Made by a program: the position numbers and the translations under genes
Part shown: one piece after another, positions 42,595 to 51,670 of the stretch
How the letters are laid out: every line of letters starts with the position of its first letter
Numbering within the stretch: position 1 is the first letter of the stretch
Origin: Pantoea cypripedii
GTDB lineage: Bacteria; Pseudomonadota; Gammaproteobacteria; Enterobacterales; Enterobacteriaceae
Length of the DNA stretch: 64,000 bases
Direction: 5' to 3'
Assembly (NCBI RefSeq): GCF_002095535.1
Contig: NZ_MLJI01000001.1
Coordinates: 1,787,832 to 1,851,831, forward strand
Notes under the pieces: generated by a model
Databases searched by the model: none
What the model was told of the DNA's origin: nothing
The model's input: only the letters and a program-made list of their open reading frames with translations

Positions 42595-42749
42595 TTGGGC
42601 GATTATACGGTGGCATGCCGATGATCACAGGCACTTTTACGCAATCCTGACGCTTCGGAACTGACCGAATCCGCAGCCATAAAGTTGATTAATCTGGATT
42701 TATGTTCCAGGCTTATAGCTACATGGACAAAGCGATGAGGAACAACAAG

Positions 42750-43085
42750 ATGAATAAAGTGCTGGGATGTATCGTTGCCGCGATGACGCTGGCAGCCCTC
42801 TCTGGTTGTACGGCTTACGATCGCGCTGAAAGCTTCGTAACCAAACCCGTGGTGAAGGATGTGAAAAAAGGCATGACCCGTGACCAGGTGCGTCAGATTG
42901 CTGGCCAACCGTCTACGGAAATTACCATGGTGCATGCGCGAGGGACTTGCCAGACTTATGTACTGGGTGAACGTGATGGTAAAATTCAGACCTACTTTGT
43001 CAGCTATAACGACACCGGCCACGTAATGAATTACGGCTTCCAGAGCTGTAAAGATTACGACACCGATCCGCAGGCCGCGCAGTAA
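42750..43085 (+). CDS. osmE: OsmE, osmotically inducible SmpA/OmlA-type lipoprotein
   Basis: 111 residues (E. coli 112). Lipobox LAALSGC, then [55 protein letters not shown] and the C-terminal [11 protein letters not shown], all close to E. coli OsmE. Outer-membrane lipoprotein of the BamE-like fold; induced by osmotic stress in E. coli. The ATG at 42750 is 9 nt after GAGG; earlier in-frame ATGs at 42702 and 42735 would precede the signal. In E. coli osmE is adjacent to nadE; here the TetR/Bcr pair separates them. Confidence 0.93.
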   Translation: MNKVLGCIVAAMTLAALSGCTAYDRAESFVTKPVVKDVKKGMTRDQVRQIAGQPSTEITMVHARGTCQTYVLGERDGKIQTYFVSYNDTGHVMNYGFQSCKDYDTDPQAAQ

Positions 43086-43102
43086 ACGCAGCAGAATAAC
43101 AA

Positions 43103-43135
43103 ACGGCCCGTCAAGTCAATTGACGGGCCGTTTTT
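43103..43135. terminator. Terminator after osmE, shared with the convergent DUF6515 gene
   Basis: ACGGCCCGTCAA / TTGACGGGCCGT is a 12-bp perfect stem with a 5-nt loop, AA before it and TTTTT after it. Confidence 0.85.
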
Positions 43136-43144
43136 CATTGGGGC

Positions 43145-43525
43145 TTACAAACCGTAAGGGCGGGGGACTTCAGTGTAGCTGCCGTTGATATCGCGCTGGT
43201 AGTAATGACCTTCCTGCACGTAATAACGTCTGCCGTTGAAATCGAGTACGCGCATCCCTTCTACCGGCACTGGCTGCGGTGGCTGAACCACCACATAGTT
43301 TTCTCCCTGACGCTGATAATAGCTGCCGTTGAGCAGATAGTAGGTCAGGCCGCCAATCAGCACCGCCGTTGCGGCATCGGGTAAGAAATGCAGAGGACCA
43401 GGTCCTCCCCAGTGTGGACCGGGCCCACCCCAGTGTGGTTCAGGTCCCCAGGGGCCAGGATGGGCGAGAGCGATGGCTGGCGTTAATAACGTTAACGCCA
43501 GCACCGAGGCGATAACTTTTTTCAT
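43145..43525 (-). CDS. Small exported protein, DUF6515-like
   Basis: 126 residues. Signal peptide MKKVIASVLALTLLTPAIALA, then a His/Pro/Gly/Trp-rich repeat (WGPEPHWGGPGPHWGGPGP), a hydrophobic stretch (AATAVLIGGLTYYLL) and two similar YYQR-containing halves (GSYYQRQGENYVVVQPP and GHYYQRDINGSYTEV). This layout is typical of small envelope proteins of the DUF6515 type; no function is established. AGGAG precedes the ATG at good distance. Confidence 0.8.
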   Translation of the reverse strand: MKKVIASVLALTLLTPAIALAHPGPWGPEPHWGGPGPHWGGPGPLHFLPDAATAVLIGGLTYYLLNGSYYQRQGENYVVVQPPQPVPVEGMRVLDFNGRRYYVQEGHYYQRDINGSYTEVPRPYGL

Positions 43526-43711
43526 GGGTAGTTCTCCTGCTATGACTGGTAGCAGGATTGGCTTTTAAACGGTAAAACTCAAGCGGAAAGTGGCTGGTTT
43601 TTCCTCTATTTACCATGCTTAACGCTTTCCTGACGGTAGCGCCATGATTAGAAGAAATTGAGGAGGGAATGATGACGGCGCGAGAGGCCGCGCCGTCAGA
43701 ATAGCGATGGA

Positions 43712-45103
43712 TTAACGATGCGCCAGTTCGGCGTGTTCGTCGCTTTCCAGCACTTTTTTATCGGTCAGACCGAGCCAGCGACTGGTGAGGGAACCGGCGG
43801 TCATCGCACCGTTGACGTTGAGCGCGGTACGGCCCATATCGATCAGCGGTTCAATGGAGATCAGCAGCGCAACCAGCGTCACGGGCAGACCCATCGCAGG
43901 CAGTACAATCAACGCGGCAAAGGTGGCACCGCCGCCGACACCGGCAACGCCCGCCGAGCTCAGCGTCACAATACCGACCAGCGTGGCAATCCACAGCGGA
44001 TCAAACGGGTTGATGCCCACCGTCGGTGCAACCATCACTGCCAGCATGGTCGGATACAAACCGGCACAGCCGTTCTGGCCGATAGTGGCACCGAACGAGG
44101 CGGAGAAACTGGCGATAGATTCCGGCACACCAAGGCGACGCGTCTGGGTTTCCACATTCAGCGGGATGCTGGCAGCACTGGAACGGCTGGTGAAGGCAAA
44201 GGTAATCACCGGCCAGACTTTACGGAAGAAACGCAGCGGGTTGATACCATTGACGGACAGCAACAGCGCGTGCACGCCAAACATAATGGCGAGACCAAGA
44301 TACGATGCCACCACAAAGCCACCGAGCTTGATGATGTCCTGCAAATTAGAACCCGCCACCACTTTGGTCATCAGCGCCAGTACACCGTAAGGCGTCAGCT
44401 TCATGATCAAACGCACCAGCTTCATCACCCAGGATTGCAGAGTATCAATGGCAACCAGTACGCGCTCGCCTTTGGTCTTGTCATCTTTCAGCAATTGCAA
44501 GGCGGCAACGCCGAGGAAGGCCGCAAAAATCACCACGCTGATGATCGAAGTCGGGCTGGCACCGGTCAGGTCGGCAAATGGGTTTTTCGGGATAAAGGAG
44601 AGCAGCAGCTGCGGCACCGAGAGATCGGCTACTTTGCCAATGTAGTTGCTCTGAATTGCGTTCAGACGCGCGGTTTCCTGCGCCCCCTGCACCAGACCCT
44701 CGGCACTCAGACCAAACAGGCCGGTTACCATCACGCCGACCAGCGCTGAGATAGCGGTGGTAAACAACAGCACACCAATGGTCAGGACGCTGATCTTACC
44801 CAGCGAAGAGGCATTATGCAGACGCGCTACCGCGCTGAGGATCGAGGCGAAAACCAGCGGCATCACAATCATTTGCAGCAGCTGCACATAGCCGTTGCCC
44901 ACAATATTGAACCAGCTGATCGAGGCTTTAACCACCGGGCTGTTCTCACCATAAATAGTTTGCAGCGCCAGACCAAACAGCACGCCGAAGACCAGGCCTG
45001 TCAGAACGCGTTTTGACAGACTCCAGCGATCGTTACCGATGCGCGCCAGCAGTACCAGCAGCGCGGCGAACACCACGAGATTAATAATCAGGGGAAAATC
45101 CAT
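43712..45103 (-). CDS. tcyP: TcyP, L-cystine:cation symporter
   Basis: 463 residues, the length of E. coli TcyP (YdjN). Dicarboxylate/amino-acid:cation symporter fold with re-entrant hairpins: [50 protein letters not shown] and [18 protein letters not shown]. It imports L-cystine across the inner membrane. Neighbourhood with ydjM is as in E. coli; CysB control, known there, was not traced in this DNA. Confidence 0.95.
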   Translation of the reverse strand: MDFPLIINLVVFAALLVLLARIGNDRWSLSKRVLTGLVFGVLFGLALQTIYGENSPVVKASISWFNIVGNGYVQLLQMIVMPLVFASILSAVARLHNASSLGKISVLTIGVLLFTTAISALVGVMVTGLFGLSAEGLVQGAQETARLNAIQSNYIGKVADLSVPQLLLSFIPKNPFADLTGASPTSIISVVIFAAFLGVAALQLLKDDKTKGERVLVAIDTLQSWVMKLVRLIMKLTPYGVLALMTKVVAGSNLQDIIKLGGFVVASYLGLAIMFGVHALLLSVNGINPLRFFRKVWPVITFAFTSRSSAASIPLNVETQTRRLGVPESIASFSASFGATIGQNGCAGLYPTMLAVMVAPTVGINPFDPLWIATLVGIVTLSSAGVAGVGGGATFAALIVLPAMGLPVTLVALLISIEPLIDMGRTALNVNGAMTAGSLTSRWLGLTDKKVLESDEHAELAHR

Positions 45104-45256
45104 GCTCTACTCCAGAGATTTGCCGCGCCTTCGCATGTACGGGCGCGGAATACAGGGTGATTCCTTAACAGGAATGGCGGCATGTTATCAGTTCATAAAA
45201 CAGCAGGCTTATATCCAAATGGAATTGATTATAACAATATGCTGATTTTTGTCTGA

Positions 45257-45847
45257 TTATCGTGCGTTCTGGCTATTAATTAATCGACCAACGCCATTTT
45301 GTAGCGTACTGAACAGTTGTTCCGGCCAGCCGTTTGCACCAAAAGATGGCAGGCCGGGGGGGAACCACAGGGCATAACCTACCAGCGCCAGGCACAGGGC
45401 GCGCTCCAGTTGGTTGCCTTTCTGGCTATTAAGCAGTGGCAGGCGAAAGCGCCAGCGACAGGGCCACAGCAGGGGGACGCCCGCGGGGGTGAGCATATCG
45501 GCGACAATATGGCTGAGATAGCCGAGGGTCATGCCTTGCAATACATCAGCAGGAATCGGCCAGCTGGCGGGAACATTAATCTGGAATAGCCAGAGACTCA
45601 CCGCCACCGCCAGCAAACTGTGGGTAAAGCCGCGATGGCCAAAGGCACGCGCAATCGGCTGAGAGAGCCATCGCAGGCGTTGTCCCAGCACCGATTTAGG
45701 GTGATCGATATCCGGCAGCAGGCAGGTCAGCAGCGTAGCAGGTACCAGATGCCACCAGTCGGCACTGGCCATCACGGGTGTCAGCTCGGCGCGTTTGGCA
45801 AAAATAGCGCTGGCAATGGCGAAAATGATGTGGCCTTCGGCCGTCAT
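45257..45847 (-). CDS. ydjM: YdjM, LexA-regulated inner-membrane metal-dependent hydrolase
   Basis: 196 residues from the ATG at 45847 (MTAEGHIIFAIASAIFA). DUF457 family: CLLPDIDHPKSVLGQRLRWLS, FGHRGFTHSLLA, and LGYLSHIVADMLTPAGVPLLWPCRWRF with the conserved His/Asp metal ligands. Several membrane helices. The molecular role is unknown; in E. coli it is an SOS gene, and a LexA-type box lies 20 bp upstream here. An upstream start at 45865 would run up to the box and has no E. coli counterpart. Confidence 0.93.
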   Translation of the reverse strand: MTAEGHIIFAIASAIFAKRAELTPVMASADWWHLVPATLLTCLLPDIDHPKSVLGQRLRWLSQPIARAFGHRGFTHSLLAVAVSLWLFQINVPASWPIPADVLQGMTLGYLSHIVADMLTPAGVPLLWPCRWRFRLPLLNSQKGNQLERALCLALVGYALWFPPGLPSFGANGWPEQLFSTLQNGVGRLINSQNAR

Positions 45848-45866
45848 GATAAAACCTGGCTGCAAA

Positions 45867-45882
45867 CTGTCGATGCATCCAG
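45867..45882 (-). promoter_or_regulatory. LexA-type box of ydjM
   Basis: On the gene strand CTGG-N8-ACAG, one mismatch from CTGT-N8-ACAG, 19 bp before the ydjM ATG. Confidence 0.65.
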
Positions 45883-45979
45883 TATAGGGATTTATCCAGT
45901 GAATGAGAATATGTGACGCTGTAACCAGGCGTGAATTTAAGACGATACCCGCGCCAGAATGACGCGGGAAATGAGAGGG

Positions 45980-46741
45980 TTAGCGTGCCAGCCAGCCACC
46001 GTCTACCGCTACGGTATAGCCATGGACATAGTCAGAGGCGCTGGAGGCGAGAAACACCACGGGCCCCATCATGTCGTCAGGTAATCCCCAGCGTCCAGCC
46101 GGAATGCGGGCGAGGATTTCTTCGCTGCGTGACTCATCATCGCGTATCTGCTGGGTATTGTTGGTCGCCATATAGCCGGGGGCAATGGCATTGACATTGA
46201 TGCCATGCTTCGCCCATTCGTTAGCCATCAACCGCGTCAGCCCCATCACCGCACTCTTGGAAGCGGTGTAGGAGGGAACGCGGATGCCACCCTGAAACGA
46301 CAACATCGACGCAATGTTGATGATCTTACCGCCACGCCCCTGAGCGATAAATTGCCGGGCGACCTGCTGCGAGAGAAAAAACAGGCTCTTGCTGTTTATG
46401 TTCATCACATCATCCCAGTCTTTTTCACTGAAATTCAGGGCATCTTCACGGCGGATAATGCCGGCGTTATTGACCAGAATATCAATGTGACCTGCCTGCG
46501 CCACCGCCTGTTCCACGATATGCGACACGGTGGCAGGCTGCGTGAGATCGGCCTGAATTGACCAGAAACGACGACCCAGCGCAATGACCTTTTCCTCGGT
46601 ATCATCAGGCCCGGCGCGGTTCACCCCGATAATATCGCAGCCCGCCTGCGCCAGTCCGATCGCCATCCCCTGGCCCAGCCCGGTATTACACCCGGTGACC
46701 AGTGCCACTTTTCCTTCAAGACAAAAAGCATTCAGAATCAT
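45980..46741 (-). CDS. kduD: KduD, 2-dehydro-3-deoxy-D-gluconate 5-dehydrogenase
   Basis: 253 residues, the E. coli length. SDR fold: GKVALVTGCNTGLGQGMAIGLAQAG, VNNAGIIRREDAL, IINIASMLSFQGG and YTASK. Reduces 3-deoxy-D-glycero-2,5-hexodiulosonate to 2-keto-3-deoxygluconate in pectin/uronate breakdown. It lies 17 bp downstream of kduI in one operon with a KdgR box. The pair sits between ydjM and hxpB, where E. coli has nothing. Confidence 0.96.
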   Translation of the reverse strand: MILNAFCLEGKVALVTGCNTGLGQGMAIGLAQAGCDIIGVNRAGPDDTEEKVIALGRRFWSIQADLTQPATVSHIVEQAVAQAGHIDILVNNAGIIRREDALNFSEKDWDDVMNINSKSLFFLSQQVARQFIAQGRGGKIINIASMLSFQGGIRVPSYTASKSAVMGLTRLMANEWAKHGINVNAIAPGYMATNNTQQIRDDESRSEEILARIPAGRWGLPDDMMGPVVFLASSASDYVHGYTVAVDGGWLAR

Positions 46742-46758
46742 GGTATTTCCCCTGTGCT

Positions 46759-47595
46759 TTAACGCAGCGCGCTGACGCTGACGTGGTCCATGTCATCAAA
46801 CACCTGATTTTCACCGACCATGCCCCAGATAAAGGTATAACGCTGGGTACCGACACCGGCATGAATCGACCAACTGGGTGAAATTACTGCCTGTTCGTTG
46901 TGAACCAGCAAATGGCGGGTTTCCTGCGGCTGTCCCATCATATGGAACACTGCGCTGTCGGCGGCCATATCAAAATAGAAGTAGACTTCCATCCGGCGTT
47001 CATGGGTGTGGCAGGGCATGGTGTTCCAAAGGTTACCCTCGTCAAGGCGGGTCAGGCCCATGGTGAGCTGGCAGGTTGGCAACACATCCGGCACGATAAA
47101 TTTATTAATGGTGCGACGGTTGGAGGTGGCAGCATCACCCAGCGTGGCTTTTACGGCGTCATCAAGGGTGATTTTTTTATCGGGATAGCGGGTGTGCGCG
47201 GGTGCGCTGTTGTAATAAAACTTCGCCGGATGGCTGGCATCGCTGCTGCGGAAAATAACCTGCTTTGCCCCCTGGCCGACATACAGCGCTTCCTGATGAC
47301 CGATTTCCCAGGTTTTACCGTCCACGTCAATCAGACCGGGGCCGCCGATATTGATCACCCCCAGTTCTCGACGCTCAAGAAAATAGCTCACCCCAAGCTG
47401 CTTACCCACCTCGCTGCCGATGGTGACCGCCTGCTGAAGCGGCATCACGCCACCAATAATGATGCGGTCAATATGGCTGTAGGTGAGGGTGTAATCATCC
47501 GGGGTGAAAATGTTTTCGATAAGAAATTCGCGGCGCAGGGCGGCGGTATCGAGGATTTTAGCATGCTCGCTGTGAATGCTTTGACGTACGTCCAT
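46759..47595 (-). CDS. kduI: KduI, 5-keto-4-deoxyuronate isomerase
   Basis: 278 residues, the E. coli length. Cupin with the zinc set in [16 protein letters not shown] (His, His, Glu) and a later histidine in [13 protein letters not shown]. Interconverts 5-keto-4-deoxyuronate and 3-deoxy-D-glycero-2,5-hexodiulosonate. Start [13 protein letters not shown] as in E. coli. First gene of kduID. Confidence 0.97.
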   Translation of the reverse strand: MDVRQSIHSEHAKILDTAALRREFLIENIFTPDDYTLTYSHIDRIIIGGVMPLQQAVTIGSEVGKQLGVSYFLERRELGVINIGGPGLIDVDGKTWEIGHQEALYVGQGAKQVIFRSSDASHPAKFYYNSAPAHTRYPDKKITLDDAVKATLGDAATSNRRTINKFIVPDVLPTCQLTMGLTRLDEGNLWNTMPCHTHERRMEVYFYFDMAADSAVFHMMGQPQETRHLLVHNEQAVISPSWSIHAGVGTQRYTFIWGMVGENQVFDDMDHVSVSALR

Positions 47596-47678
47596 CTCAG
47601 GCCTCTTGATAAAAGAAGGAATAGGTCCCGATGCGGGTCTGTTGGCATCTTAGGCAGGATGGGATGTGAATTCAATAA

Positions 47679-47699
47679 AAATGAAACGTTGTTTTATTT
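47679..47699 (-). promoter_or_regulatory. KdgR operator of kduID
   Basis: AAATGAAAC-GTT-GTTTTATTT is an A+T-rich dyad that fits the KdgR consensus (AATGAAAC-like half-sites around a central GTT). It is 84 bp upstream of the kduI ATG. KdgR represses uronate genes in enterobacteria. Confidence 0.75.
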
Positions 47700-47723
47700 A
47701 TTTGTGTTGGCGATCAAATCGGC

Positions 47724-47751
47724 AAAAAAAAGCCCGCTGTCAGAGCGGGCT
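47724..47751 (-). terminator. Terminator after hxpB
   Basis: AGCCCGCT / AGCGGGCT stem (47731-47751) with a 5-nt loop; on the minus strand it is followed by seven T. Confidence 0.85.
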
Positions 47752-47760
47752 ATCTGGCTA

Positions 47761-48429
47761 TCAGCCATGCAGATGGGGAGCGGTAAGCTGGGTGAGATCG
47801 TCCAGCCGGACGTTCGCCAGCGCCCAGCGCGCATCATCACGATGTTCGGCTGCCGGGACCACGATCGACCGCATTCGCGCCGCTTTGCTGGCAACCATGC
47901 CGTTAAAGGAATCCTCCAGCGCCACGCAGTTCAGCGGGTCGATCGCCAGTTTTGCCGCCGCATCGAGATACACCTGCGGATGTGGCTTGCTGTAGGGGAG
48001 CAGCTCCGCTGAAGCCAGTACGTCAAAGTAGTGACGCAGGTTAAACATCTCCAGCACCCGCTCCAGCATATGCATCGGTGAGGCGGAGGCGAGACCAATT
48101 TTCAATCCCTGCTCACGGCATAAAAGCAGAGCCTGCTCAACGCCGGGCAATAGCGGACGGGTTTCTTCCACCAGGGTTAACGCGCGTGCAATGATGCGAT
48201 CAGTGACTTCCTGCTGATCCGGTCCGTTCCACGGCAGGGCTTCGTACCACATGCGGACAGTCTGATCGATGCGCAAACCTAAAGTGTCCGGTAATTCGTG
48301 GCGGCGGGTGAGGTCCACGCCCAAAGTAGCAAAAATATCCAGCTCGGCGCGATCCCACAGCGGTTCTGAGTCGATCAGCAATCCGTCCATATCAAAAATG
48401 GCGGCCAGAACAGGGCGACGATATGACAT
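47761..48429 (-). CDS. hxpB: HxpB (YniC), HAD-family hexitol/sugar phosphatase
   Basis: 222 residues, the E. coli length. HAD fold: nucleophile motif AAIFDMDGLLIDSEPLWDRAE, then LASASPMHMLE, YSKPHPQVYLDAA and ALEDSFNGMVASKAA. The E. coli enzyme dephosphorylates 2-deoxyglucose-6-phosphate and hexitol phosphates. Divergent from yniB, as in E. coli. Confidence 0.96.
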   Translation of the reverse strand: MSYRRPVLAAIFDMDGLLIDSEPLWDRAELDIFATLGVDLTRRHELPDTLGLRIDQTVRMWYEALPWNGPDQQEVTDRIIARALTLVEETRPLLPGVEQALLLCREQGLKIGLASASPMHMLERVLEMFNLRHYFDVLASAELLPYSKPHPQVYLDAAAKLAIDPLNCVALEDSFNGMVASKAARMRSIVVPAAEHRDDARWALANVRLDDLTQLTAPHLHG

Positions 48430-48572
48430 ACAGCGGCTCCGTTTGAAATTTGGCTAACCTTAACACGACTCAGCACGAAAACCGACCAGCCACCATGCCG
48501 CGCATTTTTCAGGAAAAAAAGCCGCAGTACAGGTAGACTTAGGGCAAATCTTATTCTGTTCAGGGAAATACC

Positions 48573-49109
48573 ATGACTTACCAACAGGCTGGCCGCATCG
48601 CCATCCTTAAGCGAGTGGCTGGCTGGGTGATTTTTATTCCGGCACTTTTGTCCACCATCATCTCCGTCTTAGGTTTCATGTTTAAGCACAGTGAAAAGCA
48701 ACCCGGCATCGACGCGGTGATGCTCGATTTTGTGCATGTCATGATTGATATGGTGAAGTTTAATACGCCGTTTCTGAGTTTTTTCTGGCAAAACTCCCCG
48801 GTGCCGGAGTTTAAAGGGGAAACAAATATTGGTTTCTGGATTATCTATTTTCTGATTTTCGTTGGTATCGCGTTGCAGGCATCGGGTGCGCGCATGTGGC
48901 GTCAGTCACGCCATATAAAGGAAGGCATTGAAGACCAGCTGATTCTGGAGCAGGCGAAAGGCAGCGAGGGACGCAACCGTGCGCAGCTGGAAGAGAAAAT
49001 CCATGTGCCGCGCCATACCATTCTGTTGCAGGTATTTCCGCTGTATATCCTGCCGATTGTGATCGCGATTGCCGGTTACTTCGTGCTGAAACTACTCGGT
49101 TTGCTGTAA
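48573..49109 (+). CDS. yniB: YniB, inner-membrane protein of unknown function
   Basis: 178 residues, the E. coli YniB length. Three to four hydrophobic segments (about 16-37, 86-103, 150-175) and a charged stretch (QSRHIKEGIEDQLILEQAKGSEGRNRAQLEEKI). Start MTYQQAGRIAILKRVAGWV. Recognised by resemblance and by its place between hxpB and yniA. No function is established. Confidence 0.9.
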   Translation: MTYQQAGRIAILKRVAGWVIFIPALLSTIISVLGFMFKHSEKQPGIDAVMLDFVHVMIDMVKFNTPFLSFFWQNSPVPEFKGETNIGFWIIYFLIFVGIALQASGARMWRQSRHIKEGIEDQLILEQAKGSEGRNRAQLEEKIHVPRHTILLQVFPLYILPIVIAIAGYFVLKLLGLL

Positions 49110-49111
49110 AC

Positions 49112-49134
49112 CGTCAGGCCGGTCTGGCCTGACG
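49112..49134. terminator. Terminator between convergent yniB and yniA
   Basis: CGTCAGGCC / GGCCTGACG is a 9-bp stem with a 5-nt loop. The yniA stop codon (49114-49116) lies inside one arm, so the two genes end within the same structure. Confidence 0.6.
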
Positions 49135-50007
49135 TTGTATCACCGCATCCTCATCCAGCAATTGGTCGATGGCGAATTGTGCTTCGTCCGACCAATTGCC
49201 ACCGAACACGTTGGCGCGGTTCAGCAGATAGTAGAGCTGATACACCGGCTGACGTTGCGAAAAACCTTCCGCCAGCGGCCATACCGCATGATAGCCTTCG
49301 TAAATCTGGCGCGGCAGATCGGCGTAATAACTCAGCATTGCCAGGTCACACTCGCGATCGCCCCAGTAGCAGGCAGGGTCAAAAATCCAGGGACCGCCAG
49401 GACTACCGGCACAGTTCGCCGGCCACAAGTCGCCATGTAGTAGCGAAGGTTGTGGATGATGGTTTGCCAGCACCCGTTGCACACAATCAACGATCCGCTC
49501 CATATCGCCGTAGCTGACGCCTTTCTCCGCCGCCAGCTGTAACTGCCAGCCGATACGTTGTTCGGCAAAAAACACTGACCAGCGCCGTAGCCAGCTATTG
49601 GGCTGAGGCGTGGTGGTGATGTTGTTGTCGAAATCGAGGCCAAACTGTGGCTGCTCGCTCCACTGATGCAGATGCGCCAGCTGCTGGCCAAGCTGGAAGG
49701 CGGTGTGTTCATTGAGGGGTTCGGGCGGCAGATACTCCAGCAGCAGGAAACTGGTATCACGATCGTTACCTACGCCGTATACCTGAGGTACGCGTACCGT
49801 CTGGGTTCGCGCCAGCAGCGCCAGTTGGTCGGCTTCCCAACTGAACAGGGTGAGCATATCGCGGGTATTGCATTTGACGAACACGTCGAGGTTGCCATAA
49901 CGAATGCGCCAGGCAGGATGGACATCACCCCCGGGGAGTTCATGGCGTTCGGTGATTTCGGCATCGCCGGCATACTCGCTTAACAGTCGACTAATGGCTG
50001 ACCACAT
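49114..50007 (-). CDS. yniA: YniA, fructosamine-kinase-family protein
   Basis: 297 residues (E. coli 286). Protein-kinase-like fold with VFVKCN as the ATP-lysine strand, LLLEYL hinge, the catalytic LLHGDLWPANC loop and the metal-binding IFDPACYWGDRECDLAML. The family phosphorylates ketosamines on glycated proteins; the E. coli member is reported as a site-specific sugar kinase relative with unclear substrate. It lies next to ydiZ, as in E. coli. Confidence 0.93.
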   Translation of the reverse strand: MWSAISRLLSEYAGDAEITERHELPGGDVHPAWRIRYGNLDVFVKCNTRDMLTLFSWEADQLALLARTQTVRVPQVYGVGNDRDTSFLLLEYLPPEPLNEHTAFQLGQQLAHLHQWSEQPQFGLDFDNNITTTPQPNSWLRRWSVFFAEQRIGWQLQLAAEKGVSYGDMERIVDCVQRVLANHHPQPSLLHGDLWPANCAGSPGGPWIFDPACYWGDRECDLAMLSYYADLPRQIYEGYHAVWPLAEGFSQRQPVYQLYYLLNRANVFGGNWSDEAQFAIDQLLDEDAVIQRQARPA

Positions 50008-50096
50008 GGGGTAATCCTCTTTATTCGCTGCCTGAGTTCAATTGTAACGCTCAAAACCTGAACAAAACCAGTGTGGACGCGCGCTTTTCACACCTG

Positions 50097-50381
50097 TCAG
50101 GATTGTTCTTTCAAAAATGCTTCCAGGGTGGTGACTTCAACCTCGGGTTTCTTGCCCAGCGCAACGGAGGCTAACCCGGCGGCCTGCTCAGCCAGCTCTT
50201 GTTCTTCCAGCGCACTGACCAAACCAAAACTGTTGGTGCCCAGCTCGTGCGGATGTCCATCGGCATCATTCAAGGTGGTGTTATAGCCGCCATTGAGCAT
50301 GGCACTGTTCAGCGATTGCACATCGCTCAGACCGTTTTCCTGATAAATGATGGTCACAATGTAACGCTTCAGGTCGCTCAT
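50097..50381 (-). CDS. ydiZ: Small conserved protein, YdiZ-like
   Basis: 94 residues, starting MSDLKRYIVTIIYQENGLSDV. No membrane segment or signal peptide. Its place beside yniA and opposite ydiY matches ydiZ in E. coli; in E. coli pfkB lies between ydiZ and ydiY, but here it does not. The symbol rests on position and size more than on remembered sequence. GAGG is close to the ATG. Function unknown. Confidence 0.75.
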   Translation of the reverse strand: MSDLKRYIVTIIYQENGLSDVQSLNSAMLNGGYNTTLNDADGHPHELGTNSFGLVSALEEQELAEQAAGLASVALGKKPEVEVTTLEAFLKEQS

Positions 50382-50712
50382 CTTTCACCTCATTGTTCTG
50401 GAACAGATTTCAGCGTAGACCAGCGTGATGAATTGAGCGAATTTGCAGCAATCAGTGCCCGGATGAGGCCGAATTTTTCCTGTCAGGCGTTCAGAAAATT
50501 CTTGTAGCAATTCGGCTGCTATTTCGCTAATTGCCCTCTATAATGCGCGCCGTTAATGAGAATAATCCCATTAGCGGCGCGGCCTCAGCGCAAAACCTGG
50601 CTTTTCCGGTGACTTCATACTTTTTTACAAAACTTACAGTAAATTGCGTTGATCGTCCGGGAAAACTCTTCAGACTCATCACTTTTTAAACCGTCGTACG
50701 GGTCACACTTAA
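50382..50712. other. Gap between ydiZ and ydiY holding the ydiY promoter and leader, no pfkB
   Basis: 331 bp without a gene. It contains a TATAAT box and a long inverted repeat at its start site (50539-50581), then about 130 nt of leader before ydiY. Confidence 0.6.
50539..50581 (+). promoter_or_regulatory. Promoter -10 and long inverted repeat in the ydiY leader
   Basis: TATAAT (50539-50544) is directly followed by GCGCGCCG. CGCGCCGTTAATG (50546-50558) pairs with CATTAGCGGCGCG (50569-50581) over 13 positions including one G-T, with a 10-nt A+T-rich loop. No T-run follows. A clear -35 is not seen. It may be a 5' mRNA hairpin or an operator. Confidence 0.5.
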
Positions 50713-51474
50713 ATGAAAGCCTTTAATAAGCTGTCCGCTGTTCTCTTGCTCTCTGTTGGAGCATTTTGTCACCAGGCATTTGCAGATAACACCGTATTCA
50801 CTTCCATGGATGACCCATCAACGGCGAAAAAGCCGTTTGAAGGCAGCGCGTCAGCGGGTTACATGGCGCAGACCGGTAACACCACCAGCTCCTCACTGAG
50901 CGCAGCAACCTCTATGACATGGTACCAAACCAGTACCGCATTCAGTCTGTGGGGTAACGCCGCGAACAACTCATCCAACGATGTGCGTTCTTCTGAGACT
51001 TACAATATTGGTGGTCGTTCCCGTTATAACCTCAACAGCGCTGACTATCTGTTCGGTCAGGCCAGCTGGTTGAGCGATCGTTTCAACGGCTACGACGCCC
51101 GTGATGTACTGACTGCCGGTTATGGTCGTCAGCTGATGAGCGGCCCGATTCACTCACTGCGTGCTGAATTCGGTCCGGGTGTGCGTTATGACGATTTCCA
51201 CGACGGTGGACATGAAACCAAGGCGCTGGGTTATGGCGCGCTGAGCTACCAGTGGCAGCTGACTGACACCACCAAATTTATTCAGGGCGTGTCTGTTCTG
51301 ACCAGCTTTGGCGAAGATACCACCCTGAACTCCGAAACCGGTCTGCAGGTGGCGATCAACGAACACTTCGCGCTGAAACTGGCCTACAACGTGACCTGGA
51401 ATAACAATCCGCCGGAATCTGCGCCGGATCGTACCGATACCAAAACCACCATCCAGCTGACTTACGCGATGTAA
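50713..51474 (+). CDS. ydiY: YdiY, DUF481 outer-membrane protein
   Basis: 253 residues (E. coli 252). Signal peptide cleaved after QAFA (MKAFNKLSAVLLLSVGAFCHQAFA, given in two parts: about residues 1-24). DUF481 beta-barrel: GSASAGYMAQTGNTTSSSL, FGQASWLSDRFNGYDARDVLTAGYGRQ (about 100-130), GPGVRYD, and the C-terminal aromatic strand TTIQLTYAM. Acid-inducible in E. coli; function unknown. A strong terminator follows. Confidence 0.93.
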   Translation: MKAFNKLSAVLLLSVGAFCHQAFADNTVFTSMDDPSTAKKPFEGSASAGYMAQTGNTTSSSLSAATSMTWYQTSTAFSLWGNAANNSSNDVRSSETYNIGGRSRYNLNSADYLFGQASWLSDRFNGYDARDVLTAGYGRQLMSGPIHSLRAEFGPGVRYDDFHDGGHETKALGYGALSYQWQLTDTTKFIQGVSVLTSFGEDTTLNSETGLQVAINEHFALKLAYNVTWNNNPPESAPDRTDTKTTIQLTYAM

Positions 51475-51490
51475 CTCGCTGAAGGTGATC

Positions 51491-51528
51491 ACCGCTGCCT
51501 GGCCTGCGCCGCGCAGCGGTTTTTTTTT
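51491..51528 (+). terminator. Terminator after ydiY
   Basis: ACCGCTGC (51491-51498) / GCAGCGGT (51513-51520), a 14-nt loop, then nine T. Confidence 0.85.
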
Positions 51529-51670
51529 AGCTGACGCAGGCTTAGCGCATTTTCTGCGGGTTTTGCTCGCCGGTGAAAGCTGTTATTATCACCGGCGCTT
51601 TATCTCCCAGGCGTCATTCCGACAATGTGGGTCTGACATTACGCCGGGTTACCCTTATTTAAACTCAATG

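Noticed and set aside
43718..44749. 343-codon plus-strand frame opposite tcyP
   Set aside because: Antisense to tcyP, with His/Gln/Arg-rich composition and no homology sign.
46900..48012. 370-codon frame on the plus strand opposite kduI and hxpB
   Set aside because: It is antisense to two clear orthologues with family-typical lengths; long shadow frames are expected in such G+C-rich coding DNA.
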